A stretch of 64,000 nucleotides of DNA from Sphingomonas sp. PL-96 (GCF_020707215.1 NZ_JAJFET010000012.1:1-64000); one strand, 5' to 3'. Numbered from the stretch's first letter, positions 1 through 8,870 are shown. Numbers and translations: made by a program. Notes: generated by a model from the sequence alone, not told the origin.

Positions 1-1
1 G

Positions 2-394
2 GCCCTGATCGGCCTGCTCATGCTGATGGGGCTGGCCGCCAAGAATTCGATCCTGCTGGTCGAACATGCCATCGAGTCGGAGCGCAGCGGCGTGTCGCAG
101 CACGACGCACTGATCGAGGCATGCCGCGAACGCGCCCGTCCGATCGTGATGACCACGGTGGCGATGGCGGCGGGCATGGTGCCGACGGCGATGGGTCTTG
201 GCGAGGGGTCCGAGTTCCGCGTGCCGATGGCGCTGGCCGTGATCGGCGGCCTGGTCTCGTCCACCGCGCTGTCGCTAGTGCTGGTGCCCGTGGTCTACGA
301 GGTGATCGACGATTTCGAGAACCGGTTGCGCCCGCGCCTCGCCAGGCTGGTCGGTCCCGGACGCGCCGATGCCGTGCGGCCGGAGCACGGCTGA
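2..394 (+). CDS. RND efflux transporter, C-terminal fragment (cut by window edge)
   Basis: The window opens inside this gene, so only the last 130 residues are visible. They match the C-terminal membrane part of inner-membrane RND (AcrB/MexB/HAE1-type) proton-driven drug pumps. Near the start is the stretch GLAAKNSILLVEHA, the family's conserved fourth-from-last helix region. It is followed by ARPIVMTTVAMAAGMVP and the final helix VIGGLVSSTALSLVLVPVVY. The protein acts in a tripartite pump with a periplasmic adaptor and an outer-membrane channel, which would lie to the left. The stop overlaps the next start codon by one base, so the sigma gene is probably co-transcribed and translationally coupled. 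The family call is secure; the substrate is unknown. Confidence 0.93.
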   Translation, partial: ALIGLLMLMGLAAKNSILLVEHAIESERSGVSQHDALIEACRERARPIVMTTVAMAAGMVPTAMGLGEGSEFRVPMALAVIGGLVSSTALSLVLVPVVYEVIDDFENRLRPRLARLVGPGRADAVRPEHG

Positions 395-1143
395 TGGGGT
401 ATGAAGCGCCCATCCTGGGCACGATGACCGACAGCTTGCGCGCGAGCTTCGAGGTCGTCTGGTCTCTGCCGCGCGAGTTGCAGGCAGTGATCGACCGGCT
501 TGGCCCCCCCGATGCCGGGGCCGCGGATCGTGCCTTCGGCCACGACCTGGCCGGCCTGCGCCCGCGCCTGCAGTCCTATGCCCGGTCGCTGAGCCGCGAG
601 GACGAGTTGGCCGACGATTTGGTGCAGGAGACGATGCTGCGGGCCTGGGCGGCGCGCATGCGGTTTCAGCCGGGCACCAGCCTGCGGGCGTGGACCTTCA
701 CGATCCTCCGCAACACTTTCCTCAGTCAGTGCCGTCGAGGTCGGTTCGTTGCAGACTATGACGAGATCGACGCCGAACACCGGCTGGCGCAACCGGCCAG
801 CCAGACCGCCATCGCGGAGTTGAGCGAAGTGGCTGACCTGATCGACGCGCTTCCCATTCCACAGCGGGAAGCGCTGCGACTCGTCGCGGTCGAGGGCCTG
901 TCCTACGAACAAGCCGCGGAACGGTCCGGCATTTCGCTCGGCACGATGAAAAGTCGCGTGTCCCGCGCACGCGTCGCGTTGAAGGCGACGCTTGACGGCG
1001 TGCAGAGCAGCACCGTCAGCACGTCCGTGGAACCGGTGCAAGCGGTGGTGGAGAGGATCAGTGAGCCGATCCGCAAGTCCGGCAAGCTGCGGCGCGCCTG
1101 GGCGGACGCCAAGGCCGAAGGCCGGCCGCTCCTCATCGGATGA
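394..1143 (+). CDS. ECF sigma factor, EcfG-like (alphaproteobacterial general stress type)
   Basis: The protein has 249 residues. Region 2 is seen around residues 60-125 (RSLSREDELADDLVQETMLRAW, then LRAWTFTILRNTFLSQCRR) and region 4 around 150-205 (LPIPQREALRLVAVEGLSYEQAAERSGISLGTMKSRVSRAR). The wording of both regions resembles EcfG, the general stress sigma factor of Alphaproteobacteria. About 45 extra residues follow region 4. The chosen ATG sits in a TGATG overlap with the pump gene; a second in-frame ATG at 424 would remove ten residues. No anti-sigma NepR or response regulator PhyR is visible nearby, so this could be an EcfG paralogue. Family assignment is firm; the stress role is inferred. 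Confidence 0.9.
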   Translation: MGYEAPILGTMTDSLRASFEVVWSLPRELQAVIDRLGPPDAGAADRAFGHDLAGLRPRLQSYARSLSREDELADDLVQETMLRAWAARMRFQPGTSLRAWTFTILRNTFLSQCRRGRFVADYDEIDAEHRLAQPASQTAIAELSEVADLIDALPIPQREALRLVAVEGLSYEQAAERSGISLGTMKSRVSRARVALKATLDGVQSSTVSTSVEPVQAVVERISEPIRKSGKLRRAWADAKAEGRPLLIG

Positions 1144-1171
1144 CGCTATACCTTCATCGAGATCCGAGATC

Positions 1172-1828
1172 ATGAATAGAAATCTGGCGGCCATCGCTCT
1201 TGTCGCCTGTGCACTTGCGGGATGTTCCACCGGTGGGCAGAAGCTGACGCGGTCGGGCTTCATCGGCGAACAGCAGCCACTGCAACGCGCGGGCAAGCAC
1301 AAGAACGCGGCCTTCTGGGTCGCGCCGACCTATGATGGTGCGACGTATCGGCGCGTCGTCGTGGCGCCGGTCGAATGGCATGCGCCGCCTAGGGATGCCG
1401 CCGTCCAGGAGCGGCTGAAGCGGCAGTTTCGCGATGCGCTGACGGAGCGCCTCGCGGGCCGCTACCGGATCGTCGAGGCACGGGAGGCCGACGCGTCGAC
1501 GTTGCGGGTCCGCGCCGCCATCACCAATGTGCGCCGCACCCGCTGGTACATCAACGCACCCGCCCAGGTCGCGTCGAGCCTGACCTTCGGCACCGTCAGC
1601 CTGTTCGCGCCGCTGCAGGGCGGCGCGAGCGAGGAGATACAGGTGGAGGATGCCCGCACCGGGGCCGTGCTGGCGCAACTCGCCGCCTATCGCAACGGCA
1701 AGCCCTGGAACGTCAAGGGATCCTACGTCGCCTACGACCATGCGCGCATGGCGTTCGCCGAGGCTGCCCGGCGACTCGACGAGGTGCTGGCAGGATCGAT
1801 CGTCGCCGACCGGCCGGTCGAACGCTAA
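1172..1828 (+). CDS. DUF3313-type outer-membrane lipoprotein
   Basis: This 218-residue protein begins with a lipoprotein signal peptide ending in the lipobox LAGC (Cys18), so the mature form should be lipid-anchored. The body resembles DUF3313-family lipoproteins: a short N-terminal stretch with GFIGEQQPLQ, a strand YRRVVVAPVEW, and an RVRAAITNVRRTRW segment. No catalytic residues are apparent and the function is unknown. It lies 28 bp after the sigma gene and 28 bp before the patatin gene on the same strand, so the pump, sigma factor and two lipoproteins probably form one envelope-stress-related transcription unit. Confidence 0.8.
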   Translation: MNRNLAAIALVACALAGCSTGGQKLTRSGFIGEQQPLQRAGKHKNAAFWVAPTYDGATYRRVVVAPVEWHAPPRDAAVQERLKRQFRDALTERLAGRYRIVEAREADASTLRVRAAITNVRRTRWYINAPAQVASSLTFGTVSLFAPLQGGASEEIQVEDARTGAVLAQLAAYRNGKPWNVKGSYVAYDHARMAFAEAARRLDEVLAGSIVADRPVER

Positions 1829-1856
1829 GAACCGGGTGAGAAGTCTCCGGCTGCAT

Positions 1857-2981
1857 ATGATCCCGGCGGTCGCGCTGGCGGTTTCCGGATGTGCGGCGAT
1901 ACCGGCGCGCACGCCCTACACGGCGGCCGATCTGTCGTCCGCTGCCCCGCTGGGCGGGCCGCAGCAGGTCCGCTTCTGGTCGGAGGGCGACGATGCGGCC
2001 TATGACCGCTGGAGTGCGTCGCTGCTCGACCAGCGCCGGAAGGCCGGGCTGGCGATGCCGCGTACACTGCTGGCGCTGTCCGGGGGGGCGGACAAGGGCG
2101 CGTTCAGCGCCGGACTGCTCGACGGATGGAGCCGGCGCGGCGACCGGCCGAGCTTCGACATGGTGACGGGCGTGAGCACGGGCGCGCTGATCGCCCCGTT
2201 CGCCTTCCTGGGTTCGCAGGAAGACGCGGCGCTGACCGCCATCTACACCGGCATCGGCGCGCGCGACGTGTATCGCCAGCGCGTGCTGCGGGGCCTGTTC
2301 GGCGGATCCAGCCTGCTCGACAGCCGCCCTCTCGCGAAGCTGATCGCACGCCATGCCGACGCCGCGCTGGTCGAGCGGGTCGCCGCGGAACACCGCAAGG
2401 GGCGCAGGCTGCTGGTGATGACGACCAACCTGGATGCCCAGCGCGGCGTGATCTGGGACATGGGCGCGATCGCAGCGGGCACCTCGCCCGATCGCGTCGC
2501 GCTGTTCCAGCGGGTGTTGCTGGCGTCCGCCAGCATACCGGGCGTGTTTCCGCCGGTTCTGATCGACGCCGGTGCGAACGGCCGGCACTTCGCCGAGATG
2601 CATGTCGACGGAGGGGCGGTGGCCGGTTTCTTCGTCCTGCCGAGCCGTTTGCTCGCACAAGCTCCGCGTGACGAGACGGGACGCGGTGCGATCTATCTGT
2701 TCTACAACGGCCGTTACTCCCCGGCGTTCAAGGTCGTGAAGCCCGAGACGTTTGGCATCCTGTCGCGCGGCCTGGCGACGGCGCTGAGGTACCTTGATCG
2801 CGGCGGCGTCGAAGAGGTGCGCCGCTTCACGCGCGACCATGCGTCCGCGTTCCGGCTGTGCTCCATCGAGCGGGACACGCTGCGGGACGATGCACCGCTG
2901 TTCGACACCGCCTACATGCGAGAGCTCTACGCGCTGGGTACAAGCGAGGCGGCAGCCAAGCCGAGCTGCCTGACGCGTTGA
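1857..2981 (+). CDS. Patatin-like phospholipase, lipoprotein
   Basis: This 374-residue protein starts with a short hydrophobic segment and the lipobox-like VSGC. The patatin Ser-Asp dyad is complete: oxyanion loop ALSGGADKGAFSAG, nucleophile elbow GVSTG, and the Asp in the DGG motif (MHVDGGAVAGFF). Patatins hydrolyse acyl esters of phospholipids or other lipids; a lipidated form would act in the periplasm or at the outer membrane. A GTG at 1836 is an alternative start that adds seven residues. The family call is strong; the substrate is not evident. Confidence 0.88.
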   Translation: MIPAVALAVSGCAAIPARTPYTAADLSSAAPLGGPQQVRFWSEGDDAAYDRWSASLLDQRRKAGLAMPRTLLALSGGADKGAFSAGLLDGWSRRGDRPSFDMVTGVSTGALIAPFAFLGSQEDAALTAIYTGIGARDVYRQRVLRGLFGGSSLLDSRPLAKLIARHADAALVERVAAEHRKGRRLLVMTTNLDAQRGVIWDMGAIAAGTSPDRVALFQRVLLASASIPGVFPPVLIDAGANGRHFAEMHVDGGAVAGFFVLPSRLLAQAPRDETGRGAIYLFYNGRYSPAFKVVKPETFGILSRGLATALRYLDRGGVEEVRRFTRDHASAFRLCSIERDTLRDDAPLFDTAYMRELYALGTSEAAAKPSCLTR

Positions 2982-3132
2982 CCGCCGATCCCCATTCGGA
3001 AAGATGGCGGGCTCGCGCGGTCTTGAGCCATTGAATTTACGCGGAACCATCCCATATATACGGTGTTCAGATAGCAGCCGATATAGAGGTCTTGAGCCGA
3101 TCGATCGGCTCGGGCGTGTAGAGGAATTCATC

Positions 3133-3594
3133 ATGACCATTTTCGGAAAACTGGGTATTGCGATGGCGCTTGGGAGCATGACGGTTGCGACCGTAATGCC
3201 CGCGCAGGCACAGGCGCAGCGCGAGCACGGATGGAACCGGGGTGGCGATCGGTCGTGGAACGGCAATCGTGGCTGGAACCGGGGGCGCGGCAATCGTGGC
3301 TGGGACCTGGGACGCGGCAATCGTGGCTGGGACCGGGGCCATGGCAACCGTGGCTGGGACCGGGGACGCGGCAATCGGAACCGGGACAACGCGGCGGCGG
3401 GTGCGGTTCTCGGCGGTCTGTTCGGCTTGGGTATTGGCGCCGCGATCGCCTCGAGCGCGCGCGACCGCCACGACGGCCCGCGCGGCTATGCCTATGATGC
3501 CCCGCCGCGCGTGACATACGGCGATGGTTACTACAACGATGCGCCGCCTCCGCCCCGCGGCTATTATGATCAGGCGGAACGCTGGGACTACTGA
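3133..3594 (+). CDS. Secreted Gly/Trp/Arg-repeat protein with glycine zipper
   Basis: A 153-residue protein with a clear Sec signal peptide (cut near AQAQA). It then has a low-complexity stretch of nine-residue repeats of the pattern NRGWDRGRG, a glycine-zipper helix (AGAVLGGLFGLGIGAAIAS), and a tail rich in Tyr, Pro and Asp ending ERWDY. Proteins of this composition occur in sphingomonads as small envelope proteins without assigned function. The ATG is preceded by GAGGAA seven bases upstream. The repeat stretch is encoded by near-identical 27-bp DNA units and could change copy number. Confidence 0.75.
   Translation: MTIFGKLGIAMALGSMTVATVMPAQAQAQREHGWNRGGDRSWNGNRGWNRGRGNRGWDLGRGNRGWDRGHGNRGWDRGRGNRNRDNAAAGAVLGGLFGLGIGAAIASSARDRHDGPRGYAYDAPPRVTYGDGYYNDAPPPPRGYYDQAERWDY
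3262..3369 (+). repeat. Four 27-bp tandem repeats in frame within the secreted repeat protein
   Basis: Units start at 3262, 3289, 3316 and 3343, each opening with GGCAAYCGTGGCTGG. Each unit encodes nine residues (GNRGWxxGR/H). The period is a multiple of three, so slippage would change protein length but keep the frame. A partial fifth unit follows at 3370. Confidence 0.9.
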
Positions 3595-3649
3595 CCCGAG
3601 GCGCGGGCGGACGTTGACGGGGGCGGGCGGCAATGCGCGTCCGACTCCG

Positions 3650-4267
3650 TCACCGATCCGGCCATTGTGCCTCGACGATCGAAGTGATGGTCGTGCCGAG
3701 CAGCATGGCCTGCTCCAGTGGAAATCCATCGGGCTGGGGCAACTCCTCCAGCGCCATCAATGCCAGCCCGTAGGCGGTGGCGATGGAGGCTGTTACCTGG
3801 GGGCTGACCACGGTTGTCGTGTCGTCCGTCAACTCGACGCCGCTGTAAGCGGCCATGAGTCGGGCCGTGCGCTCAAGCGATCGTGCCGCGGCAGCATCGA
3901 GGCGCTCATCCTTTTGCAGCGTCCTGGTCCGGAACATCAGCCGGAACCGTCCCGGATGATCGAAGGCGAAGCGCACAAATGCCGACACGTGCGCGCGCAG
4001 GTCTCTCGCGACCTCTCCGGTAAGGGCGACCGCATCCATGTAGGTCGCCTGCTCGTCATACGCCTTGATCGCGACCTCCGTCAGAAGGCCCGCCGTGCTG
4101 CCAAAATGATGTTTCGGCGCCCCCGGGGAAACGCCGGCACGCCGCGTCGCCTCGCGTAGAGAGAAACCCTCCAGCCCCCGCTCGCGGATGATGGCGTCCG
4201 CCGCGTTGATCAGGGTCTCCCGCAACGATCCGTGATGGTAAGTTTCTCTCTTCTGTGCACGCGTCAT
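3650..4267 (-). CDS. TetR/AcrR family transcriptional regulator
   Basis: This 205-residue protein has a TetR N-terminal helix-turn-helix (residues 20-60: DAIIRERGLEGFSLREATRRAGVSPGAPKHHFGSTAGLL). Its C-terminal ligand domain resembles the TetR_C_13/WHG type (LRAHVSAFVRFAFDHPGRFRLMFR). It would act as a dimeric repressor relieved by a small ligand. It converges with the repeat-protein gene and nothing to its right is intact, so the regulated target is not obvious. A palindrome 43 bp upstream could be its own operator. Confidence 0.88.
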   Translation of the reverse strand: MTRAQKRETYHHGSLRETLINAADAIIRERGLEGFSLREATRRAGVSPGAPKHHFGSTAGLLTEVAIKAYDEQATYMDAVALTGEVARDLRAHVSAFVRFAFDHPGRFRLMFRTRTLQKDERLDAAAARSLERTARLMAAYSGVELTDDTTTVVSPQVTASIATAYGLALMALEELPQPDGFPLEQAMLLGTTITSIVEAQWPDR

Positions 4268-4309
4268 CAGGTGACCCCATCGGCGGAGAGGCGTGAAGAT
4301 CGTCGCCTT

Positions 4310-4322
4310 CTATACGCCGTAT
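4310..4322. promoter_or_regulatory. Perfect palindrome upstream of tetR, candidate operator
   Basis: The site reads TATAC-GCC-GTATA, a perfect 5+5 inverted repeat in an AT-rich patch in front of the leftward TetR gene. Position and symmetry suit autoregulation, but the site is short. Confidence 0.4.
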
Positions 4323-4845
4323 AAATATAAATCATCTTATACCACAGCAGTCCATTGGTGGCGCAAGTGCCGGTGCACGCGATCTATCCGAGCATGAGAT
4401 AGCCAGGCGCGCTTCTTTGCCCCCGCACCGGTGACCGACGCCTTACCAAGGTGCCGCAGTTTGCGTCCGGACATTGGCAACACTGCCGCGTAAGCCAGGA
4501 CCGGTCGGATGCGACAAGACTTGCAACACCATCATCGGGGCAGGCGTCAGTCTATCAGGCGGAGCGCTGCTGCTGCCTGGCGGCGATCCGTGAGCGAGCG
4601 GGGCCAGCGCAACGGCAGGCGGTGCGATCGCAACGCGACCAGGAGCGACCGTCGACAGGTCATGTTGTTTGGCCTGGCGGAGGACGCCTGGTCCCGGGCG
4701 TCCTCCAACCCTGTTGAGGCGACCGGCTGCCCTATTACGACCAGCTCATCGGGACAGGAGAAGTCAGAGCTTCAGGATGTCGTCCCTCAGCGCCTCCGGG
4801 TTCTGGCACCCAATAGCCCCGTGAGAAGTTATGAGTGCCAACAAG
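4323..4845. other. Intergenic stretch without a supported gene
   Basis: No reading frame here shows a recognisable domain or a good ribosome-binding site. A 10-bp perfect inverted repeat (GGAGGACGCC and its complement, 4679-4706, 8-base loop) could form a hairpin but lacks a T-run. The stretch ends at the left end of the first IS3-family element. Confidence 0.5.
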
Positions 4846-5049
4846 TGACGGTCCCCCGGTTTCTCCTCCGGGCATGATGCAAGCATATTCGGCCGGCGTC
4901 AGCCAGCCAAGAGCCGTGTGAGGGCGGCTCTCGTTATAGTCCCGTCGCCATGCCTCGATCTTGGCCCGCGCGTCCGCCAGCGACAGGAACCAGTGGCTGT
5001 TGAGGCACTCGTCACGCAGGCGGCCATTGAAGCTCTCGACGAAGGCGTT
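4846..5049 (-). pseudogene. IS3 transposase orfB, C-terminal segment
   Basis: Leftward translation gives DNAFVESFNGRLRDECLN, SLADARAKIEAWRRDYNE and SRPHTALGWLTPAEYA. These are the last conserved blocks of the IS3 rve integrase domain, with the catalytic Glu in the ESFNGR block. The segment lacks its own start and is separated from the rest of orfB by the IS110 insertion. The frame runs on past the IS end without a stop. Confidence 0.85.
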
Positions 5050-6551
5050 ATCCGGCATGATGCTTGGCGGTACCCCGTTCCCGATGTTGGTTGGAGCCGC
5101 TAGCTTCTGCTGATCCGGGCCATGGGGCACCGGGAGCACGGAGAGTGCGGGCAGGCCGTCGTACTGACATGAGCTGCGAGCTCGAGGTCGTTATCTGGCC
5201 GCCCCTGCGACTAGCCCGGATGCGCTGCGAGCGCGGATCCGTAATTGTCGTGTTGCCCGCCAGCTCCCTCAACCTTGTTGGACCAAGGAGGAGGTTATGC
5301 GGATTGTCGGCATGGACATCCACCGGGTAGCGGCCGAGGCCGTGGCGCTGCTCGACGGCAATTTGGTGAAGCTCGGCCGTATCCCGATGCTGCGCGAGAG
5401 CTTGGAGGAGTTCGCCAAGAAGGAGCTTACGCAAGATGACCACGTCGTCGTTGAGGCGACCGGCAACGCGGCAGCTGTTGTCGAGGTGCTCGCGCCTCAT
5501 GTCGATCGCGTCATCATCGCCAATCCAAAGCAGGTGAGGCTGATCGCATGCTAAGATCAAGACCGATGCGATCGACGCGGCAGTGCTGGCCAAGCTCTAC
5601 GCGACTGGCTTTCTTCCGGAAGTATGGGTTCCTGACGAGGCGACTCTTGCCCTCCGGCGACAGGTGGCGCGCCGCACCCAACTCGTACGCCAGCGGGTGC
5701 GCCTGAAGAACCTCATCCAGTCGATCTTGCACGCGCATCTCATCCCACCGTGTCCGCACGGGAATCTGACCGGCATCAGCGGACGAAAGTGGATTGCCGC
5801 TCAGCGGCTGCCCGACGATGAGCGCGCTGCCGTCCACCGCCATCTGGCCCAGATCGATCTCATTGAGGGATCGCTCAAGGACGTGGAAGCCGACATAGCG
5901 AGGGCCACCATGTCCGATCCGGTCATTCGGCGGCTAATGACCCTGCCCGGTGTCGACATGGCTGTTGCAGCAGGCGTTGCGGCTGCCATCGGCGACGTAC
6001 GGCGCTTTAGCGATCCGACAAAGCTGGTCGGCTATCTCGGCCTCAACCCGAGCACCCGTCAGTCCGGCGAGGGACCCGCCTATCATGGGAGGATAACAAA
6101 GCAGGGCCGAGGCCAAGCCCGCGGAATGCTCGTCGAAGCGGCATGGGCAGCAGCTCGCTCGCCAGGTCCTTTGCGTGCCTTCTTCCAGCGGATAACGGCC
6201 AAGCGGGGCAAGCCCATCGCCGCGGTGGCGACCGCACGAAAGCTTGCCATGATCATCTGGCACATGCTGACGAAAGGCGAGGATTACATCTGGGTGCGGC
6301 CGGCTCTGCTGGCCCGCAAATTTCGCAGTATCGAGCTTAAGGCAGGCTTGGCGACCGAGCACGCCAAGCGCGGTGCAGCCTACGATTACAACATCCCGGA
6401 GAAGCGAGCCGCAGAGAGGGTGCGTGTTGAGGAGGCCGAAAAGGCATACGATGGTTTCACCTCGCGATGGCGAGCCAAGCCTCGTGCCGAACCCCGTTCG
6501 GCGAAGAAAATGCCAGCACCTGCATGAAAGGGCTTTTCTACAACATCCGTG
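5050..6551 (+). mobile_element. IS110-subgroup element inserted in IS3 orfB
   Basis: The element interrupts the codons for PTD|NAF of IS3 orfB: IS3 sequence stops near 5050 and resumes near 6552. It is about 1.5 kb, with one rightward transposase gene and about 250 bp of non-coding DNA in front of it. In IS110 elements that region can carry the bridge RNA that selects target and donor sites. No terminal inverted repeats are seen, as expected. Exact ends are known to within a few bases. Confidence 0.78.
5297..6527 (+). pseudogene. IS110 transposase, broken by a small frameshift
   Basis: The start ATG follows a strong AGGAGG. The N-terminal RuvC-like DEDD domain is visible (GMDIH, VVEATGN). 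The frame ends at a TAA at 5552-5554, and the continuation (HAKIKTDAIDA..., then Transposase_20 blocks LMTLPGVD and YLGLNPSTRQSG) is in another frame from about 5547. The joint reads ATCGCATGCT where ATCGCGCATGCT would restore the family motif LIAHAKIKTDAID, so a two-base GC loss is the simplest explanation (+1 would also fit). The product cannot be full length without recoding. Confidence 0.85.
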
Positions 6552-7200
6552 TCGGTCGGCTTGCCTGGCCTTGAGAACTCGAGCGTTACGCCGTTCTCGT
6601 ACGCCCAGCGGTCGAGCGCCTTCAAGATGAACTCCGGCCCATTGTCCACCCGTATGGTCTTCGGCGCACCGCGCACCGAAGCGATGCGCATCATCGTCGC
6701 GGCGACCTGCTCACCCTTGATGCCCTAGTCGACGTCGATCGCCAACACCTCGCGGGTGAACGCGTCGGCTACGGTCAACGCCGGCAACCGCCGTCCGTCG
6801 AACAATGCGTCCAAGAGGAAGTCCATCGACCACATCTCGTTGGCGGCGACCGCCGCAGGCTGCCGTTCGCGGTTAGCAGCGCTGACGTTGCGGCGAAGCT
6901 TCTTGAGCCGAAGGCTCAGCCTATCTTCCCGGTACAGCCGGTAAACCCGCTTGTGGTTCACGAACCATCCCTTTCTGCGCAGCAGGATGTAGATCCTCAC
7001 ATAGCCGTATCTGGTTCGCGTCGCCGCCAAGTCGCGGAAGCGCATCACCAGCGACGTCTGGTCCGGCCGGTGCGCAATGTAGCGCACCGACGACCGCTCG
7101 ACGCCCAGCGCCGAGCAGCTGCGCCGCTCGCTGACACCGTGGAACGCCTGGACGTGCGCGACGATCTCGCGCCGTCGTGCAGGCGTCAGAGCTTGTGGGA
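6552..7200 (-). pseudogene. IS3 transposase orfB, N-terminal and central segment
   Basis: Leftward translation gives RRREIVAHVQAFHGVSERR, the HTH_21-type YGYVRIYILLRRKGW block, the start of the rve domain (NEMWSMDFL) and VRDNGPEF-type text (TIRVDNGPEF). An in-frame TAG at 6726-6728 replaces the Gln expected in DVD-Q-GIKGEQ. The segment ends at the IS110 insertion (GKPTD). With the stop and the insertion the transposase is dead. Confidence 0.85.
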
Positions 7201-7201
7201 T

Positions 7202-8533
7202 GGTCCGCCCCCTTACGGAGCGACGCGGCCAGGAGCATCCTGGCTGCCTTCACTGAGGAGGACCGTCATGACAGGGGTAGCGGTAATTGGCATCGATATC
7301 GGCAAGAGCAGCTTCCACCTCGTCGGGCTCGACCCCAAGGGTGCGATCCTTTGGAAGAAGAAGTTCAGCCGCGCGCAGCTGATGCGCTTCATGGAGGCGC
7401 AGGAGCCGACGCTCGTCGGCATGGAGTCCTGCTGCGGCGTGCATCACTTGGGACGTGCGCTAATCGCGCTCGGCCACGATGCGCGCCTGATGCCGCCGCA
7501 GTTCGTCAAGTCGTTCGTGAAGTCGAACAAGAACGATTACCTCGACGCTGAGGCGATCGCGGAAGCCGTGCAGCGACCGACGATGCGTCTCGTGCCGGTC
7601 AAGTCGGTTGAGCAACTCGACCTGCAGGCGTTGCACCGCGTGCGCGAGCGGCTCGTTGGGCGACGCACCGCCGTCCTTAACCAGCTCCGCGCGTTCCTGC
7701 TCGAGCGCGGTATCGTGTTCCGGGTCGGGCGCGTTCACCTTGCGCGCGAAGTGCCGCTGTTGTTCGCCGACGACCGCTCGCCGTTGTCGCCGCGCATGAA
7801 GGCGATCCTGCAACAACTGTGGGCGGAATGGCAGCAACTCGAGCAGGATGTAGCGACGATCACGAAGGAGATCGAAGCTATCGCCGCTGCCGACCCGGCC
7901 TGTCGGCGTCTGCTGGCTATCCCCGGCGTCGGGTCGCTGGTTGCGACTGCGCTCGTCGCAGCGGTCGCCGACGGGACCGGGTTCAAGCGCGGACGCGATC
8001 TTGCCGCCTGGCTCGGCCTCGTACCGCGGCAGCATTCGACCGGCGGCAAGCCGACGCTGCTGGGCATGTCGAAGCGCGGCAACAGCAACCTGAGGCGACT
8101 GTTCATCCACGGCGCTCGATCCGCATGCCTGCACATGAAGCGCGAACAGGGGCTGGGGCCGCGGCTGGATCAGCTCGAGACGCGCGTGCACCGCAACGTC
8201 GCGTTGTGGCGCTCGCCAACAAGATCGTACGCATCAGTTGGGCGGTGCTTGCCCGAGGGGAGACGTACCGGCCGCCCGTGCCGATCGCCGCCTGACCGAC
8301 AACGAGCACCGACAAGCAAGTCTGCAAGCACAAGGAGTGATGGCAAGCAGTCGATGGTGACACGGTCATAGCCTGAGCAAAAATGCAGCCGTCATCGGCT
8401 GGACCAGCTTGAAAGGACGACCGTGCGCGGATCCCATCATGGCCCGGGATCGAGATGTCCCGCAAAGAGGCCGGATACATTTACGCAGACTGTGCAGCCG
8501 GAACGATCAGCGCTTGCCAGACGGGGGCGGACC
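7202..8533 (+). mobile_element. IS1111-subgroup element inserted between IS3 orfA and orfB
   Basis: The sequence GGTCCGCCCCC at 7202-7212 is repeated as its exact complement at 8523-8533, an 11-bp inverted repeat close to both ends. Sub-terminal inverted repeats are the mark of the IS1111 subgroup of IS110. A single transposase gene of the same subgroup lies inside. IS3 orfB text resumes to the left and orfA text to the right. Confidence 0.75.
7268..8295 (+). pseudogene. IS1111-type transposase with late frameshift
   Basis: The protein starts MTGVAVIGIDIGKSSFH after GAGGAGG and shows DEDD motifs (GIDIG, GMESCCG, DYLDAEAI). The Transposase_20 helix-hairpin-helix block (LLAIPGVGSLVATAL) and LAAWLGLVPRQHSTGGK follow. 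The natural ending ALANKIVRISWAVLARGETYRP is in a different frame from about 8206. One missing G (GCGTT for GCGGTT) explains the switch. Without correction the reading runs to 8371 with an unrelated tail. Confidence 0.85.
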
Positions 8534-8535
8534 AT

Positions 8536-8792
8536 ACATTTTTTGCCAAAACGTCCTGCAAAATATGCTCGTCGAGACTCAGATCCGCGACCAGCTGTTT
8601 CAGCTTACGGTTCTCCTCCTCGAGCTGCACGCCGCAGCTCACCAACACCGAGCCCGACGGGCACCTTCTTCCAGCGGTAGAAGGTCTGCTCCGAAACGCC
8701 CATGCGACAGATGACTTCGGCCACCGGCGTACCCGTCTCCGCCTTCTTCACGCAAAGACGATCTGCTCTTCCGTGTACCTTGCCTTCTTCAT
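8536..8792 (-). pseudogene. IS3 orfA with two frameshifts
   Basis: Leftward translation from ATG 8792 reads MKKARYTEEQIVFA then hits TGA; the expected LKKAETGTPVAEV resumes after restoring one C near 8751. The helix-turn-helix block GVSEQTFYRWKK and ELRR follow. A second shift precedes LQLEEENRKLKQLVADLS, the leucine-zipper part. The IS1111 insertion follows directly. Confidence 0.85.
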
Positions 8793-8870
8793 GTCCCGGC
8801 TCCTTGCCCGCAGGCTTCAAAGGGCCGAAAACTCTCGCTCAGAATGGGCTAAAAAACATGGGGGACGTCA

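Larger units (their letters stand above)
4846..8870 (-). mobile_element. IS3-family element no. 1, split by two IS110-family elements
   Basis: Matching imperfect inverted ends frame the element: TGACGGTCCCCC at 4846-4857 and the complement of TGACGTCCCCC at 8860-8870. Between them lie, in leftward order, orfA (8536-8792), the first half of orfB (6552-7200) and its end (4846-5049). Removing the two insertions leaves about 1.2 kb, a normal IS3-family size. orfB joins cleanly across the IS110 insertion at ...GKPTD | NAFVESFNGR. No convincing target duplication is seen outside the ends. Confidence 0.8.

Noticed and set aside
3262..3369. CRISPR-like direct repeats
   Set aside because: There are no spacers; the units are adjacent and encode an in-frame peptide repeat.
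1713..3389. A 558-codon minus-strand frame opposite patatin
   Set aside because: It mirrors the patatin gene and the 27-bp repeats (SQPRLPRPR repeats); no ribosome site or domain.
4679..4706. Rho-independent terminator
   Set aside because: The hairpin is perfect but no T-run follows on either strand and no gene ends nearby.
8536..8792. IS3 orfA frame changes as normal programmed frameshifting
   Set aside because: Programmed shifts occur near the orfA/orfB joint at A-rich slippery runs; these interrupt the helix-turn-helix and zipper parts inside orfA.
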